This document shows, piece by piece, positions 29,726 through 38,855 of a stretch of 64,000 bases of DNA. The translations under genes were made by a program, and so were the position numbers. Every line of letters begins with the position of its first letter. Position 1 is the first letter of the stretch. Under the pieces are notes generated by a model, which worked only from the letters and a program-made list of their open reading frames with translations, had not been told where the DNA came from and did not search any database. This stretch comes from Pseudomonas guangdongensis (GTDB lineage Bacteria; Pseudomonadota; Gammaproteobacteria; Pseudomonadales; Pseudomonadaceae), in contig NZ_LT629780.1 of assembly GCF_900105885.1 (NCBI RefSeq), positions 3,100,001-3,164,000 of the forward strand. Direction: 5' to 3'.

Positions 29726-32700
29726 ATGCCCAGTCTCAACCGCATCATCCTGATCAACACCCACCTCGCGGGCGTGGTCGAGCTGGTGGTCGACGACCAC
29801 ACCAACATCTGCGGCACCAACGCCTCCGGCAAGACCACCCTGCAGCGCCTGGTGCCGGTGTTCTACGGCGAATACCCAAGCCGCGTGGTGCCGGCCACCC
29901 GCGACAGCTTCGAGCGCTGGTACCTGCCCACCGAGCAGAGCTTCATCGTCTACGAGTACCGGCGCATGGACGAGGCGCTGTGCCAGGTGGTGCTGGCCGC
30001 CGCCAGCGACGGTAAGGGCGTCGCCTACCGCCTGGTGCAGAAGGGCTTCGAGCTGGACGACTACATCAGGAGCCGCCAGGGCGATGCCATCGTCTGCCTG
30101 AACATGGCCGAGCTGGGCCGCCAGTTCAAGCAGGCCGGCGTGGCGGTCACCACCCTGCTCAACACCCGCCAGTTCCGCGCCATCATCCAGCACGACCGCA
30201 GCCTGCTGGCCGCCGACGGCGAGCGCGCCCAGCTGCGCGCCTGGGCGCGGCAGTTCTCGCTGTGCGAGCCCGAGCACTCGCTGCGCCACATCGAGAAGCT
30301 GGCCCGCGCCGTGCATTCGCGCGAGGGCAAGATGGAGACCATCAAGTCGATGGTCGCCGCGATCCTCGAAGAGGACGGGGTCAGCCCGCCGGCCACCCAC
30401 CTCAACCTGCAGCGGGTCGAGGACTGGATCCGCGACAGCCGGCTGATCCAGGGCTTCAACGCGATCCGCCCGGAATTCCACAAGCTCGAACGCGAACACC
30501 AGGACCTGCAGGCCCACGAGGCGCGCCTGGCCGGCCTGCTGCTCGGCTACCGGGCCGACGAGCCGCGGCTGTTCCAGCGCCAGGAGGAAACCGCCGCCGC
30601 CATCGAGCAGAGCGGCTTCCAGCTCAAGCAGCTGGAGGCGCGCTGGACCGAGCAGCGCGACGGCCTCAACCAGGAGCTGTCGGCCGCCCGCGGCGATCTG
30701 GCGCGCATCGACGGCGAACTGGAGCAGATCGAGCAGCAGTACCAGAGCTACCTGGACGCCGACATCGAGCAGCTCAAGGCCGACCTCGACCAGCTCGGCG
30801 CCTGGCAGGATGAGCAGGCCAACCTGCAGGCCCGCCACCGCCTGCTCACCGAGGCGCACCAGGACATCGAGCGCGCCTGGCTGGAGCGCAACCAGGCGAT
30901 CAAGGACCAGCGCGAAGCGGCGCTGGAGCAGCTGCGCGCCGAGGAGGACGCTCTGCGTGAGGAGCGCGATGCCCGCAAGGCGCAGCAGGACGAGGCGCTG
31001 CAGGCCCTCGACAGGGTCTTCGCCGAACGCCGCCAGCAAGGCAGCGACGAGTTTGCCGCGCGCGACCACGCACTGAAGCTGCAGCGCGGCCTGATCGAGC
31101 AGCGGGCCGACAGCCTCGGCTACAGCGAGGAGGAAAACCTCGCCCTGGCGATCCTCGACCGCCGCCTGGAGGAAGCCGACGAGAAGGTCGAGGCCGGCGA
31201 GGCGCGCGTGCGCCAGCTCGACAGCCAGGAACGCCAGCTGCGCGCCGCCCGCGAGGACGCGCACGGCGCCTTCACCCTCGCCGGCCGGCGCCTGGCCGAG
31301 CGCCAGGAGCAGCTCGACGCCATCGAGCGCATCCTCTACCCCGGCCAGCGCACCCTGCTGGAGTTCCTGCGCCGCGAGCAGCCGGGCTGGGAAGCACGCC
31401 TGGGCAAGGTCATCCACCCCGGCCTGCTGGACCGCGACGACCTCAAGCCGCAGCTGCTGGACGGCGCGACGGACAGCCTGTTCGGCGTACAGCTCGACCT
31501 CGCCGCGCTCGACACTCCCGACTACGCCGCCAGCGAAACCGAGCTGCGCCAGCGCCTGCAACTGGCCAGGGACGCCCTGGACGATGCGCAGAACCAGCAG
31601 CAACAGGCCGAGGCGCGGCTGATCGAGGCCAGCGCCGCACTCGACGAACTGCAGCGCCAGCAGGTGGTGGCGCGCAGCGACGCCCAGCAGCGCCGCGACG
31701 ACCGCCAGCGTCTCAAGGACGAACGCCGCGCCCGCAAGGAACAGCTCGACGCCGCGGTCGCCGAACGGCGCAGCCAGGCGCGCCGGCAGCTGGTCGAGGT
31801 CGACCACGCCCTGCAACTGCTGGCCGCAGAGCGCGAGCACTGGCACGGCGACCTCAAGACCCGCCACGGCGAGGAGCGCCTGGAAGCCAGCGCGCACTGG
31901 CAGCAGGTGCTGGGCAGCCTCGATGCGCAGCTCGCCCAACTGCGCGGCCAGGCCGAGGCGCGGCGCGCCAGCGCCAAGGCCGAGCTGGCCGAGTGCGAGC
32001 GCTGGTACCGCGCCGAACTCAAGGAGCGCGGCATGGACGAGGACGCCATCGTCGCCCTCAAACAACAGATCCGCAGCCTCGCCGAACGCATCGCCCGCAC
32101 CGAGCAGCGCCGCAGCGAGGTGCTGCGCTACGACGACTGGTACCGGCACAGCTGGCTGCAGCGCAAGCCGCGCCTGCTCGGCGAACTGGGCGAGTGCCGC
32201 AGCCGCGCCGAGCGCCTGGAGCAGCAGCTCAGGAGCGCCAGTGAAGAACACAAGGCCGAACGCAGCCAGCTGGAAGCCACCCGCCAGCAAGCCCTGCAGC
32301 TCAAGGGCCAGCTCGACGAGGCGCTGGCCCGGCTCAAGGTGCTGCTGCGCCGTCTCGGCGAGCTGAAGCTGCCCCGCGAGGGCAGCCTCGCCGAGGGCGA
32401 GCTGGACGAGCGCCTGCGCCTGGGCGAGGAGCTGCTGCAGGCCCGCGAGCAGCAGCTCGCCGCGATCAAGGCCCATGTCGAGCGCTTCGACAACCTGATC
32501 GCAGCGCAGAGCGGCTCCAGCCTGGCCGAGACCTGGGCGCGCAGCCGCGAGGAATGCACCCGCGACAACGAGCGCGGCATCCCGGTCCTCGACCACCGCC
32601 GGCTGGTGCCGCACCTGGAGCAGTTGCTCAACGTGCTGGTGCCGCAGAGCCTCACCGCCCTGCGCGAGCAGGGGCGGATCTTCGGCCTGGAACTCAACGC

Positions 32701-33400
32701 CTACTACGAGGTGCTCGCCGACATCGACCGCAAGATCGGCACGCAGAGCGCGCGGATCACCCGCGAGGTCAGCGAGGAGCTGTTCCTCGACGGCGTCTCC
32801 GAGTCGGCGGTGCGCATCCGCTCGCGGATCGGCGAACTGGAGTTCTGGCCGGAACTGAAAGCCTTCATCAAGGCCTTCCAGAGCTGGCGCGACCAGGGTT
32901 TTGCCGAGCTGCCCGGCGAGGACTACACCGCCAGCATGCGCCGCGCCCTGGAGATCATCGGTCGCTCGGCGCTCGGCGGCGGCATCGCCGGCCTGCTGGA
33001 GATCGAGCTGCGCCTGCGCGAGGGCAACAGCGACCTGGTGATCCGCACCGACCGCCAGCTCAACGAGTCGTCCAGCCACGGCATGGCCTATCTGATCCTC
33101 TGCAAGTTCCTGCTCGCCTTCACCCGCCTGCTGCGCGGTGCGGCGCCGGCGGTGATCCACTGGCCGATCGATGAGCTGGGCACCCTGCACCACAACAACG
33201 TGAAGAAGATCTTCGACGCCTGCACCAGCAACGGCATCCGCATCCTCGGCGCCTTCCCCAACCCGGACTCCGAGGTGCTGGCGCTGTTCGCCAACCGCTA
33301 CATCGTCAACAAGCAGACCCGCCAGCTGCAGGTGGTCCGGCCGCGCCCGGACCCGATCGCCGAGAAGCTCAAGGGCCTGAAAACCGGAGAGGTGGCGTAA
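29726..33400 (+). CDS. SMC-like condensin ATPase, MksB/JetC type
   Basis: A 1224-residue protein with SMC/MukB architecture. The N-terminal head has Walker A GTNASGKTT at residues 30-38 (NICGTNASGKTTLQRLVPVFYGE). A very long coiled coil, rich in Glu, Gln, Arg and Leu, covers roughly residues 270-1000. The C-terminal head has the ABC signature region LNESSSHGMAYLILCKFLL (from about residue 1112) and Walker B VIHWPIDELG with D1149-E1150. It should dimerise and extrude DNA loops by ATP hydrolysis. It is longer than the roughly 940-residue MksB I recall from PAO1. An AGAAGGA ribosome-binding site precedes the ATG. The stop abuts the next ATG with no gap. First gene of a four-gene MksBEFG/Wadjet-like operon; orthology to a named Jet type needs profile searches. 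Confidence 0.88.
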   Translation: MPSLNRIILINTHLAGVVELVVDDHTNICGTNASGKTTLQRLVPVFYGEYPSRVVPATRDSFERWYLPTEQSFIVYEYRRMDEALCQVVLAAASDGKGVAYRLVQKGFELDDYIRSRQGDAIVCLNMAELGRQFKQAGVAVTTLLNTRQFRAIIQHDRSLLAADGERAQLRAWARQFSLCEPEHSLRHIEKLARAVHSREGKMETIKSMVAAILEEDGVSPPATHLNLQRVEDWIRDSRLIQGFNAIRPEFHKLEREHQDLQAHEARLAGLLLGYRADEPRLFQRQEETAAAIEQSGFQLKQLEARWTEQRDGLNQELSAARGDLARIDGELEQIEQQYQSYLDADIEQLKADLDQLGAWQDEQANLQARHRLLTEAHQDIERAWLERNQAIKDQREAALEQLRAEEDALREERDARKAQQDEALQALDRVFAERRQQGSDEFAARDHALKLQRGLIEQRADSLGYSEEENLALAILDRRLEEADEKVEAGEARVRQLDSQERQLRAAREDAHGAFTLAGRRLAERQEQLDAIERILYPGQRTLLEFLRREQPGWEARLGKVIHPGLLDRDDLKPQLLDGATDSLFGVQLDLAALDTPDYAASETELRQRLQLARDALDDAQNQQQQAEARLIEASAALDELQRQQVVARSDAQQRRDDRQRLKDERRARKEQLDAAVAERRSQARRQLVEVDHALQLLAAEREHWHGDLKTRHGEERLEASAHWQQVLGSLDAQLAQLRGQAEARRASAKAELAECERWYRAELKERGMDEDAIVALKQQIRSLAERIARTEQRRSEVLRYDDWYRHSWLQRKPRLLGELGECRSRAERLEQQLRSASEEHKAERSQLEATRQQALQLKGQLDEALARLKVLLRRLGELKLPREGSLAEGELDERLRLGEELLQAREQQLAAIKAHVERFDNLIAAQSGSSLAETWARSREECTRDNERGIPVLDHRRLVPHLEQLLNVLVPQSLTALREQGRIFGLELNAYYEVLADIDRKIGTQSARITREVSEELFLDGVSESAVRIRSRIGELEFWPELKAFIKAFQSWRDQGFAELPGEDYTASMRRALEIIGRSALGGGIAGLLEIELRLREGNSDLVIRTDRQLNESSSHGMAYLILCKFLLAFTRLLRGAAPAVIHWPIDELGTLHHNNVKKIFDACTSNGIRILGAFPNPDSEVLALFANRYIVNKQTRQLQVVRPRPDPIAEKLKGLKTGEVA

Positions 33401-34042
33401 ATGCTCTCGACCAAGGGACAAGTCATCGAACGCCTGCTGCAGGGCGAGTTCGTCTGCCGCACCAGCGCCGAGGACGCCTGGCGCTTCCTCAAGACCCCGG
33501 CCAACCGCGAGCAGGTCGACGACTACCTGGCCACGCTCAACCGCAAGGTGGCGGTGGTCGGCGGGCAGAGCGAGGGCGAGGTGTTCTTCTGCGCCTACCG
33601 CCAGCTCGGCGAGGACGAGCGCAAGGTGCTCGGCCAGCAGTTCCGCGACGTCTGTGCCGCGCTGACCCCGCTGATCGAGTGGCTGGTGCTGGTGCAGGAG
33701 GCCGGCGCCCAGGACGCGCCGCTCACCGAGGGCAGCGCGCTGCGCCTCAACGAGCTGCAAAGCATCGTCGAGGACACCCCGGCGTTCCGCGAGCAGCTGG
33801 CGCGGATCAGCCACTACCGGCTGTTCGGCTCCACCAGCGCCAGCGTCGACGGGCAGATCAAGCAGGTGTTCAAGCGTCTCTGCGAGCTGGGCTACTTGCT
33901 GCGCCCCAACCCTGACAAGCAGATCTACCTGGGCACCGGCAAGCTCGACCACCTCTACGAGGTGATCCGCTTCATCGACGAGAGCGAGAGCCTCGACCTG
34001 GAAAGCCGCGCCGCCAGCGCCAGCCAGGGCAGCCTGCTATGA
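33401..34042 (+). CDS. condensin subunit MksE/JetB-like (winged-helix)
   Basis: A 213-residue acidic protein immediately following the SMC gene. Its size, position and predicted helical winged-helix content (ERLLQGEFVCRTSAEDAW; LFGSTSASVDGQIKQVFKRL near residues 145-160; YLGTGKLDHLYEVIRFIDE near the C terminus) fit MukE/MksE/JetB, the KITE subunit that bridges the kleisin and the ATPase heads. The C-terminal tail is Ser/Ala-rich and disordered-looking. Its stop overlaps the next start (ATGA, 34039-34042). Family assignment rests mainly on operon context and length. Confidence 0.75.
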   Translation: MLSTKGQVIERLLQGEFVCRTSAEDAWRFLKTPANREQVDDYLATLNRKVAVVGGQSEGEVFFCAYRQLGEDERKVLGQQFRDVCAALTPLIEWLVLVQEAGAQDAPLTEGSALRLNELQSIVEDTPAFREQLARISHYRLFGSTSASVDGQIKQVFKRLCELGYLLRPNPDKQIYLGTGKLDHLYEVIRFIDESESLDLESRAASASQGSLL

Positions 34043-35259
34043 GCGGCAACCTGCATCAGGCCGGGGTGCGCTTCCTGCGCCAGCTGGGCAGCCATGCCGA
34101 GGCGATCATGGACGCCTACCTGGCCGGCGCCGTCGCCGAGCAGGCGCTGGAACCGGGTGTCCAGGAGCGCCTGGTCAGGCAGGGCATCCTCTACCGCCCC
34201 GAGCCCGGCGCCGACCTGCACCTGCGCCGCGCGGTGCGCGCCCTGCTGGAGGAGGCGCTCAAGGACGACCGCAACCGGCAGATCGACGCCAACACCGGCT
34301 CGACCCTGGCGACCTTCAAGACCCTCGCCGCCCACTACAAGGAAGCCCGCCACCAGGGCGACTACGCCGCCGCCGACGCCTACCTGGCCGACCTGCGCGA
34401 GCACGTCTACGCCTTCGGCGAAAGCCTGGGCCACGCCATCCGCGTGCTGTGGAGCCGGATCAACAACGAGTTCGGCTACGTCGGCAGCCTGGCCGCGAAG
34501 ATCCGCGAGAACGAGCTGGCGCAGACCCAGGTCAGCGAGCTGCTCGCCGGCCTGGAGCTGATCAGCTTCGCCGAGCTGGCGGAGGCCTGCGGCGAACTGC
34601 GCGAGCTGCGCCGCCTGCTGGTCACCAGCCTGCAGCGCACGGTCAGCGCCTGCTCCCAGGAGCTGAGCATCGTTCAGGGCCGTCTGCTCGAACTGCTCGG
34701 CCGCTTCCGCCAGATCCGCGGGCGCACCCGCCTGCTCAAGGGCTGGCTGCTGCACATCGAGCAGCAGCCGGACTACCGGGTCGGCAACCACGCCAGCCAG
34801 CTGCAGGTGCCGGCGCTGTTCAACCAAGCACCGGCGCTGCTCGCCCCGGCGGCCATCGACGTCCACGACCCGCTGCAGGAAGATGCGCTGCTCGCCGTGC
34901 TGGCCCAGGTGCGCAGCCTGCAGCCGGTCGCACGCCTGGCCCCGGCGCCGGGCGAGGCCGGCGAGCTGCTGCTCGGCGCGGTGGAAGACTTCGAGATCGC
35001 CGCCAACCCGCTGCGCGAGGCGGTCTCGGCGTACTTCTGCCAGGTCATCGAGTCCGGCGAGCCGCTCTCGGCGCTGGAGTGGCGGACGCGGCAGGAGCTG
35101 CCCTGGGACGCGGAAAGCTGGCTGTACCAGGTGATCGGCGGCTACGAGGGACTGCCGGAGGAGCACAAGCAGCACTTCGAGCTGGACGCCCTCGGTGAGC
35201 CGGACCCGGTGTACTCGGGCAACTTCATCGTCCGCGACGTGCGCCTGTGGCTGGCCTGA
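34039..35259 (+). CDS. kleisin-like condensin subunit, MksF/JetA type
   Basis: A 406-residue largely helical protein. In an SMC-KITE-kleisin operon it occupies the kleisin place, closing the ring between the two ATPase heads. An N-terminal helical/winged region (residues 1-75, DLHLRRAVRALLEEALKDDRNRQ) is followed by a long helical middle (residues 85-250, including LIQ-poor stretches such as SLQRTVSACSQELSIVQGRLLELLGRF). A C-terminal domain ends VYSGNFIVRDVRLWLA. I could not see a diagnostic sequence motif, which is normal for kleisins. The last 13 bases overlap the next gene. Confidence 0.72.
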   Translation: MSGNLHQAGVRFLRQLGSHAEAIMDAYLAGAVAEQALEPGVQERLVRQGILYRPEPGADLHLRRAVRALLEEALKDDRNRQIDANTGSTLATFKTLAAHYKEARHQGDYAAADAYLADLREHVYAFGESLGHAIRVLWSRINNEFGYVGSLAAKIRENELAQTQVSELLAGLELISFAELAEACGELRELRRLLVTSLQRTVSACSQELSIVQGRLLELLGRFRQIRGRTRLLKGWLLHIEQQPDYRVGNHASQLQVPALFNQAPALLAPAAIDVHDPLQEDALLAVLAQVRSLQPVARLAPAPGEAGELLLGAVEDFEIAANPLREAVSAYFCQVIESGEPLSALEWRTRQELPWDAESWLYQVIGGYEGLPEEHKQHFELDALGEPDPVYSGNFIVRDVRLWLA

Positions 35260-36080
35260 CCAGGCTCGGCGCACGCCACTGGCAGGCGATCCACGACCTG
35301 CTGCGCAGCCGCGAGCGCAGCGTGCAACTCGGCCCGCTGTGGCGACAGATCCACATGCAACTGGAAGTCGGTGAGCCGCGCGGCAGGCGCCTGCACTTCA
35401 GCGAGGCGATGCTGCGCAGCCTGCGCCAGGCCGCCGAGCAGGCCAGCGGCGTCGACCTGCTGGTCGCCGCGCCCGCCGGCACACGCCGGGAAACCGCCAG
35501 CCTGGGCTTCGTCGACGACAAGGTCGCGCCCCAGCGCCCCGACCACGGCTTCGTGCTGGTCAAGGGCGCCCTGCCCGCGCCGCTGCCGGCGCTCGCGCCC
35601 GAGCTGAGCCTGCGCGTGCCGCTGGCCAGCCTGGAGCTCGCCGCCATCGAGCAGGTGCTGGTGATCGAGAACCTCGATAGCTTCGACGACTGGCAGCACT
35701 TCGACGCCCCGGCCGAGCTGGCCGGCTGCCTGGTGCTGTACCGCGGCCACGGCGGCCTGGCCCGCGGCGCGCGGCGCCTGCTCGCCGCACTGCCGACCGA
35801 CACGCCGGTCACCGCCTTCCCCGACTACGATCCGGCCGGGCTGGCCATCGCCGCAGCGCTGGGCGCCAGCCAGTTGCTGCTGCCGGAGCTGGACGAGCGC
35901 CTGCTGACCAAGGGCTGCCAGACACACTTCCTTCGCCAGTTCAGACAGGCCACTCATCTGGACGGCATCGAGCTGGGCGGCTGGCAGCCTGTCTGGGACG
36001 AGATGAAACAGCAGGCGCGCAGCATCAAGCAGCAGCACATGCTGGCGCTCGGCGCATGCCTGCGTCTGCTGCCGCGCTGA
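35247..36080 (+). CDS. compact Toprim-domain nuclease subunit, MksG/JetD-like
   Basis: A 277-residue protein whose C-terminal half carries a topoisomerase VI A-type Toprim pattern: glutamate E141 in VLVIENLDSFDDW and the acidic pair D193/D195 in TAFPDYDPAGLAIAAAL. In Wadjet JetD and MksG these residues bind metal and cleave DNA. The N-terminal part (residues 1-130) is helical and probably DNA- or complex-binding. It is about 100 residues shorter than typical JetD proteins, so one N-terminal domain seems reduced or missing. The start is a GTG at 35247, 13 bases inside the kleisin gene; no better start is in frame. A terminator follows. The match is a motif-level reading and not a database result. 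Confidence 0.75.
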   Translation: MAGLTRLGARHWQAIHDLLRSRERSVQLGPLWRQIHMQLEVGEPRGRRLHFSEAMLRSLRQAAEQASGVDLLVAAPAGTRRETASLGFVDDKVAPQRPDHGFVLVKGALPAPLPALAPELSLRVPLASLELAAIEQVLVIENLDSFDDWQHFDAPAELAGCLVLYRGHGGLARGARRLLAALPTDTPVTAFPDYDPAGLAIAAALGASQLLLPELDERLLTKGCQTHFLRQFRQATHLDGIELGGWQPVWDEMKQQARSIKQQHMLALGACLRLLPR

Positions 36081-36100
36081 TCTGCCCCCGCCAGAAACAA

Positions 36101-36126
36101 CGAGGCCCGCATCATGGCGGGCCTCG
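36101..36126. terminator. bidirectional terminator between the SMC operon and thrH
   Basis: A 10-bp perfect stem (CGAGGCCCGC at 36101-36110, GCGGGCCTCG at 36117-36126) is followed by TCTTCAT on the plus strand and TTGTTTCT on the minus strand. It serves the convergent Toprim gene and thrH. Confidence 0.72.
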
Positions 36127-36146
36127 TCTTCATCGCCGTCCTGCGC

Positions 36147-36764
36147 TTACAGGCTCAGCTCGCGCACCGACGCCTTGAGGAACTCCTGCTTGAGGTCCTC
36201 GTAGGTGTGCACCGCCGGGAACTGCGGGAACTCGGCGATCACGTTGTCCGGGGCATGGAACAGGATGCCGGCGTGGGCCTCGCTGAGCATGGTGGTGTCG
36301 TTGTACGAGTCGCCGGCGGCGATCACCCGGTAGTACAGGCTCTTCAGGGCGATCACCGACTGGCGCTTGGGATCCTTCTGGCGCAGCTGGTAGTCGACCA
36401 CGCGGTCGGTCTCGTCGGTGATCAGCTTGTGGCACAGCAGGGTCGGGAAACCGAGCTGGCGCATCAAGGGCTGGGAGAACTCGTAGAAGGTGTCGGAGAG
36501 GATCACCACCTGGAAGCGCTCGCGCAGCCAGTCGACGAACTCCACCGCGCCGTCCAGCGGCTTGAGGGTGGCGATCACTTCCTGGATGTCACGCAGCTTC
36601 AGGCCGTGCTCGTCGAGGATGCGCAGGCGCTGCTTCATCAGCACGTCGTAGTCGGGAATGTCGCGGGTGGTGGCCTTGAGCGCGTCGATTCCGGTTTTTT
36701 CGGCAAAGGCGATCCAGATTTCCGGGACCAGTACACCTTCGAGATCAAGGCAGGCGATTTCCAC
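36147..36764 (-). CDS. thrH: bifunctional phosphoserine phosphatase/homoserine phosphotransferase ThrH
   Basis: A 205-residue HAD-superfamily enzyme. It hydrolyses phosphoserine and can transfer the phosphate to homoserine, giving a route to threonine. HAD motif I is DLEGVLVPE (residues 7-15), motif II is ILSDTFYEF and motif IV is AAGDSYNDTTML. The start DLE in place of DxDxT is typical of the phosphoserine-phosphatase branch. It is a monocistronic gene divergent from cysH, with 185 bases between their starts. Confidence 0.93.
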   Translation of the reverse strand: MEIACLDLEGVLVPEIWIAFAEKTGIDALKATTRDIPDYDVLMKQRLRILDEHGLKLRDIQEVIATLKPLDGAVEFVDWLRERFQVVILSDTFYEFSQPLMRQLGFPTLLCHKLITDETDRVVDYQLRQKDPKRQSVIALKSLYYRVIAAGDSYNDTTMLSEAHAGILFHAPDNVIAEFPQFPAVHTYEDLKQEFLKASVRELSL

Positions 36765-36875
36765 GGGGCACTCCTCGGTGAGACGGACAGAAAGAAAGGC
36801 GGCACTCTAGCGAGTTGTCCGATCCAGCGCAACGGCGCCTTATATCCATTTAAAAGCTGCACACGGCTATTTGGT

Positions 36876-36893
36876 TATTTATACGCATAAATA
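36876..36893. promoter_or_regulatory. AT-rich inverted repeat upstream of cysH
   Basis: TATTTAT (36876-36882) and ATAAATA (36887-36893) form a 7-bp inverted repeat within the AT-richest stretch of the thrH-cysH gap, 57 bases before cysH. CysB sites are AT-rich and loosely conserved, and cysB is encoded next door, so this is a candidate CysB or promoter element. Confidence 0.4.
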
Positions 36894-36949
36894 GCGAGCT
36901 GCTACCATGCCGCCAGCCTTCCCCCTATTAGAAGAAGCGGAATAGCCCG

Positions 36950-37684
36950 ATGAGCCAGACCTTCGATGTTGCCGCCCTGGCGGCCGCCTACGCCGACAAG
37001 TCCCCCCAGGAGGTGCTCAAGCTCGCCTTCGAGCACTTCGGCGACGACCTGTGGATCTCCTTCAGCGGCGCCGAGGATGTGGTGCTGGTGGACATGGCCT
37101 GGAAGCTGAACAAGAACGTCCGGGTGTTCAGCCTCGACACCGGCCGCCTGCACGCGCAGACCTACCGCTTCATCGAGCAGGTGCGCGAGCACTACGGCAT
37201 CCAGATCGAGGTGCTGTCGCCGGATTCGCGCCTGCTCGAACCGCTGGTGCGCGAGAAGGGCCTGTTCAGCTTCTACAAGGATGGCCACGGCGAGTGCTGC
37301 GGCATCCGCAAGATCGAGCCGCTCAAGCGCAAGCTGGCCAGCGTCAGCGCCTGGGCCACCGGCCAGCGCCGCGACCAGAGCCCCGGCACCCGCAGCCAGG
37401 TGGCAGTGCTGGAGCTGGACGGCGCCTTCTCCGCGCCCGACAAGCCGCTGTACAAGTTCAACCCGCTGGCCAACATGAGCAGCGAGGAAGTCTGGGGCTA
37501 CATCCGCATGCTGGAGATCCCCTACAACCCGCTGCACGAGCAGGGCTACATCAGCATCGGCTGCGAGCCCTGTACCCGCCCGGTGCTGCCCAACCAGCAC
37601 GAGCGCGAGGGCCGCTGGTGGTGGGAGGAAGCCACCCACAAGGAGTGCGGCCTGCACGCCGGCAACCTGATCGCGCGCAACTGA
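36950..37684 (+). CDS. cysH: adenylylsulfate (APS) reductase
   Basis: A 244-residue enzyme of assimilatory sulfate reduction that reduces APS to sulfite. Two cysteine pairs that bind a [4Fe-4S] cluster are present (GECCGIRK near residue 120 and GCEPCTRP near residue 205). This marks the APS-using bacterial/plant type and excludes the PAPS-using enteric type. The C-terminal ECGLH cysteine is the catalytic one. N-terminal [14 protein letters not shown] is the nucleotide-binding P loop. It shares a convergent terminator with its likely activator gene cysB. Confidence 0.96.
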   Translation: MSQTFDVAALAAAYADKSPQEVLKLAFEHFGDDLWISFSGAEDVVLVDMAWKLNKNVRVFSLDTGRLHAQTYRFIEQVREHYGIQIEVLSPDSRLLEPLVREKGLFSFYKDGHGECCGIRKIEPLKRKLASVSAWATGQRRDQSPGTRSQVAVLELDGAFSAPDKPLYKFNPLANMSSEEVWGYIRMLEIPYNPLHEQGYISIGCEPCTRPVLPNQHEREGRWWWEEATHKECGLHAGNLIARN

Positions 37685-37696
37685 GGCCAGCGCCAA

Positions 37697-37730
37697 GCAA
37701 AAGGCCCGACGCAAGCGTCGGGCCTTTTGC
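37697..37730. terminator. bidirectional terminator between cysH and cysB
   Basis: A 16-bp perfect inverted repeat (37697-37712 with 37715-37730, core GGCCCGACGC/GCGTCGGGCC) is bordered by AAAA and TTTT, serving both convergent genes. Confidence 0.9.
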
Positions 37731-37745
37731 GTTTCAGGGCGCGGC

Positions 37746-38801
<1,056 letters not shown>

Positions 38802-38855
38802 TTAGACGAAAAATCAACATCTGTATGCCCGCCGCTATCCGCTCCGCCGCGCGCT

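Noticed and set aside
29666..33952. A 1428-residue open frame on the minus strand opposite the SMC-like gene
   Set aside because: It has no domains, repeats Leu/Ala/Gln-rich patterns and mirrors the coiled-coil coding sequence; a shadow of codon bias.
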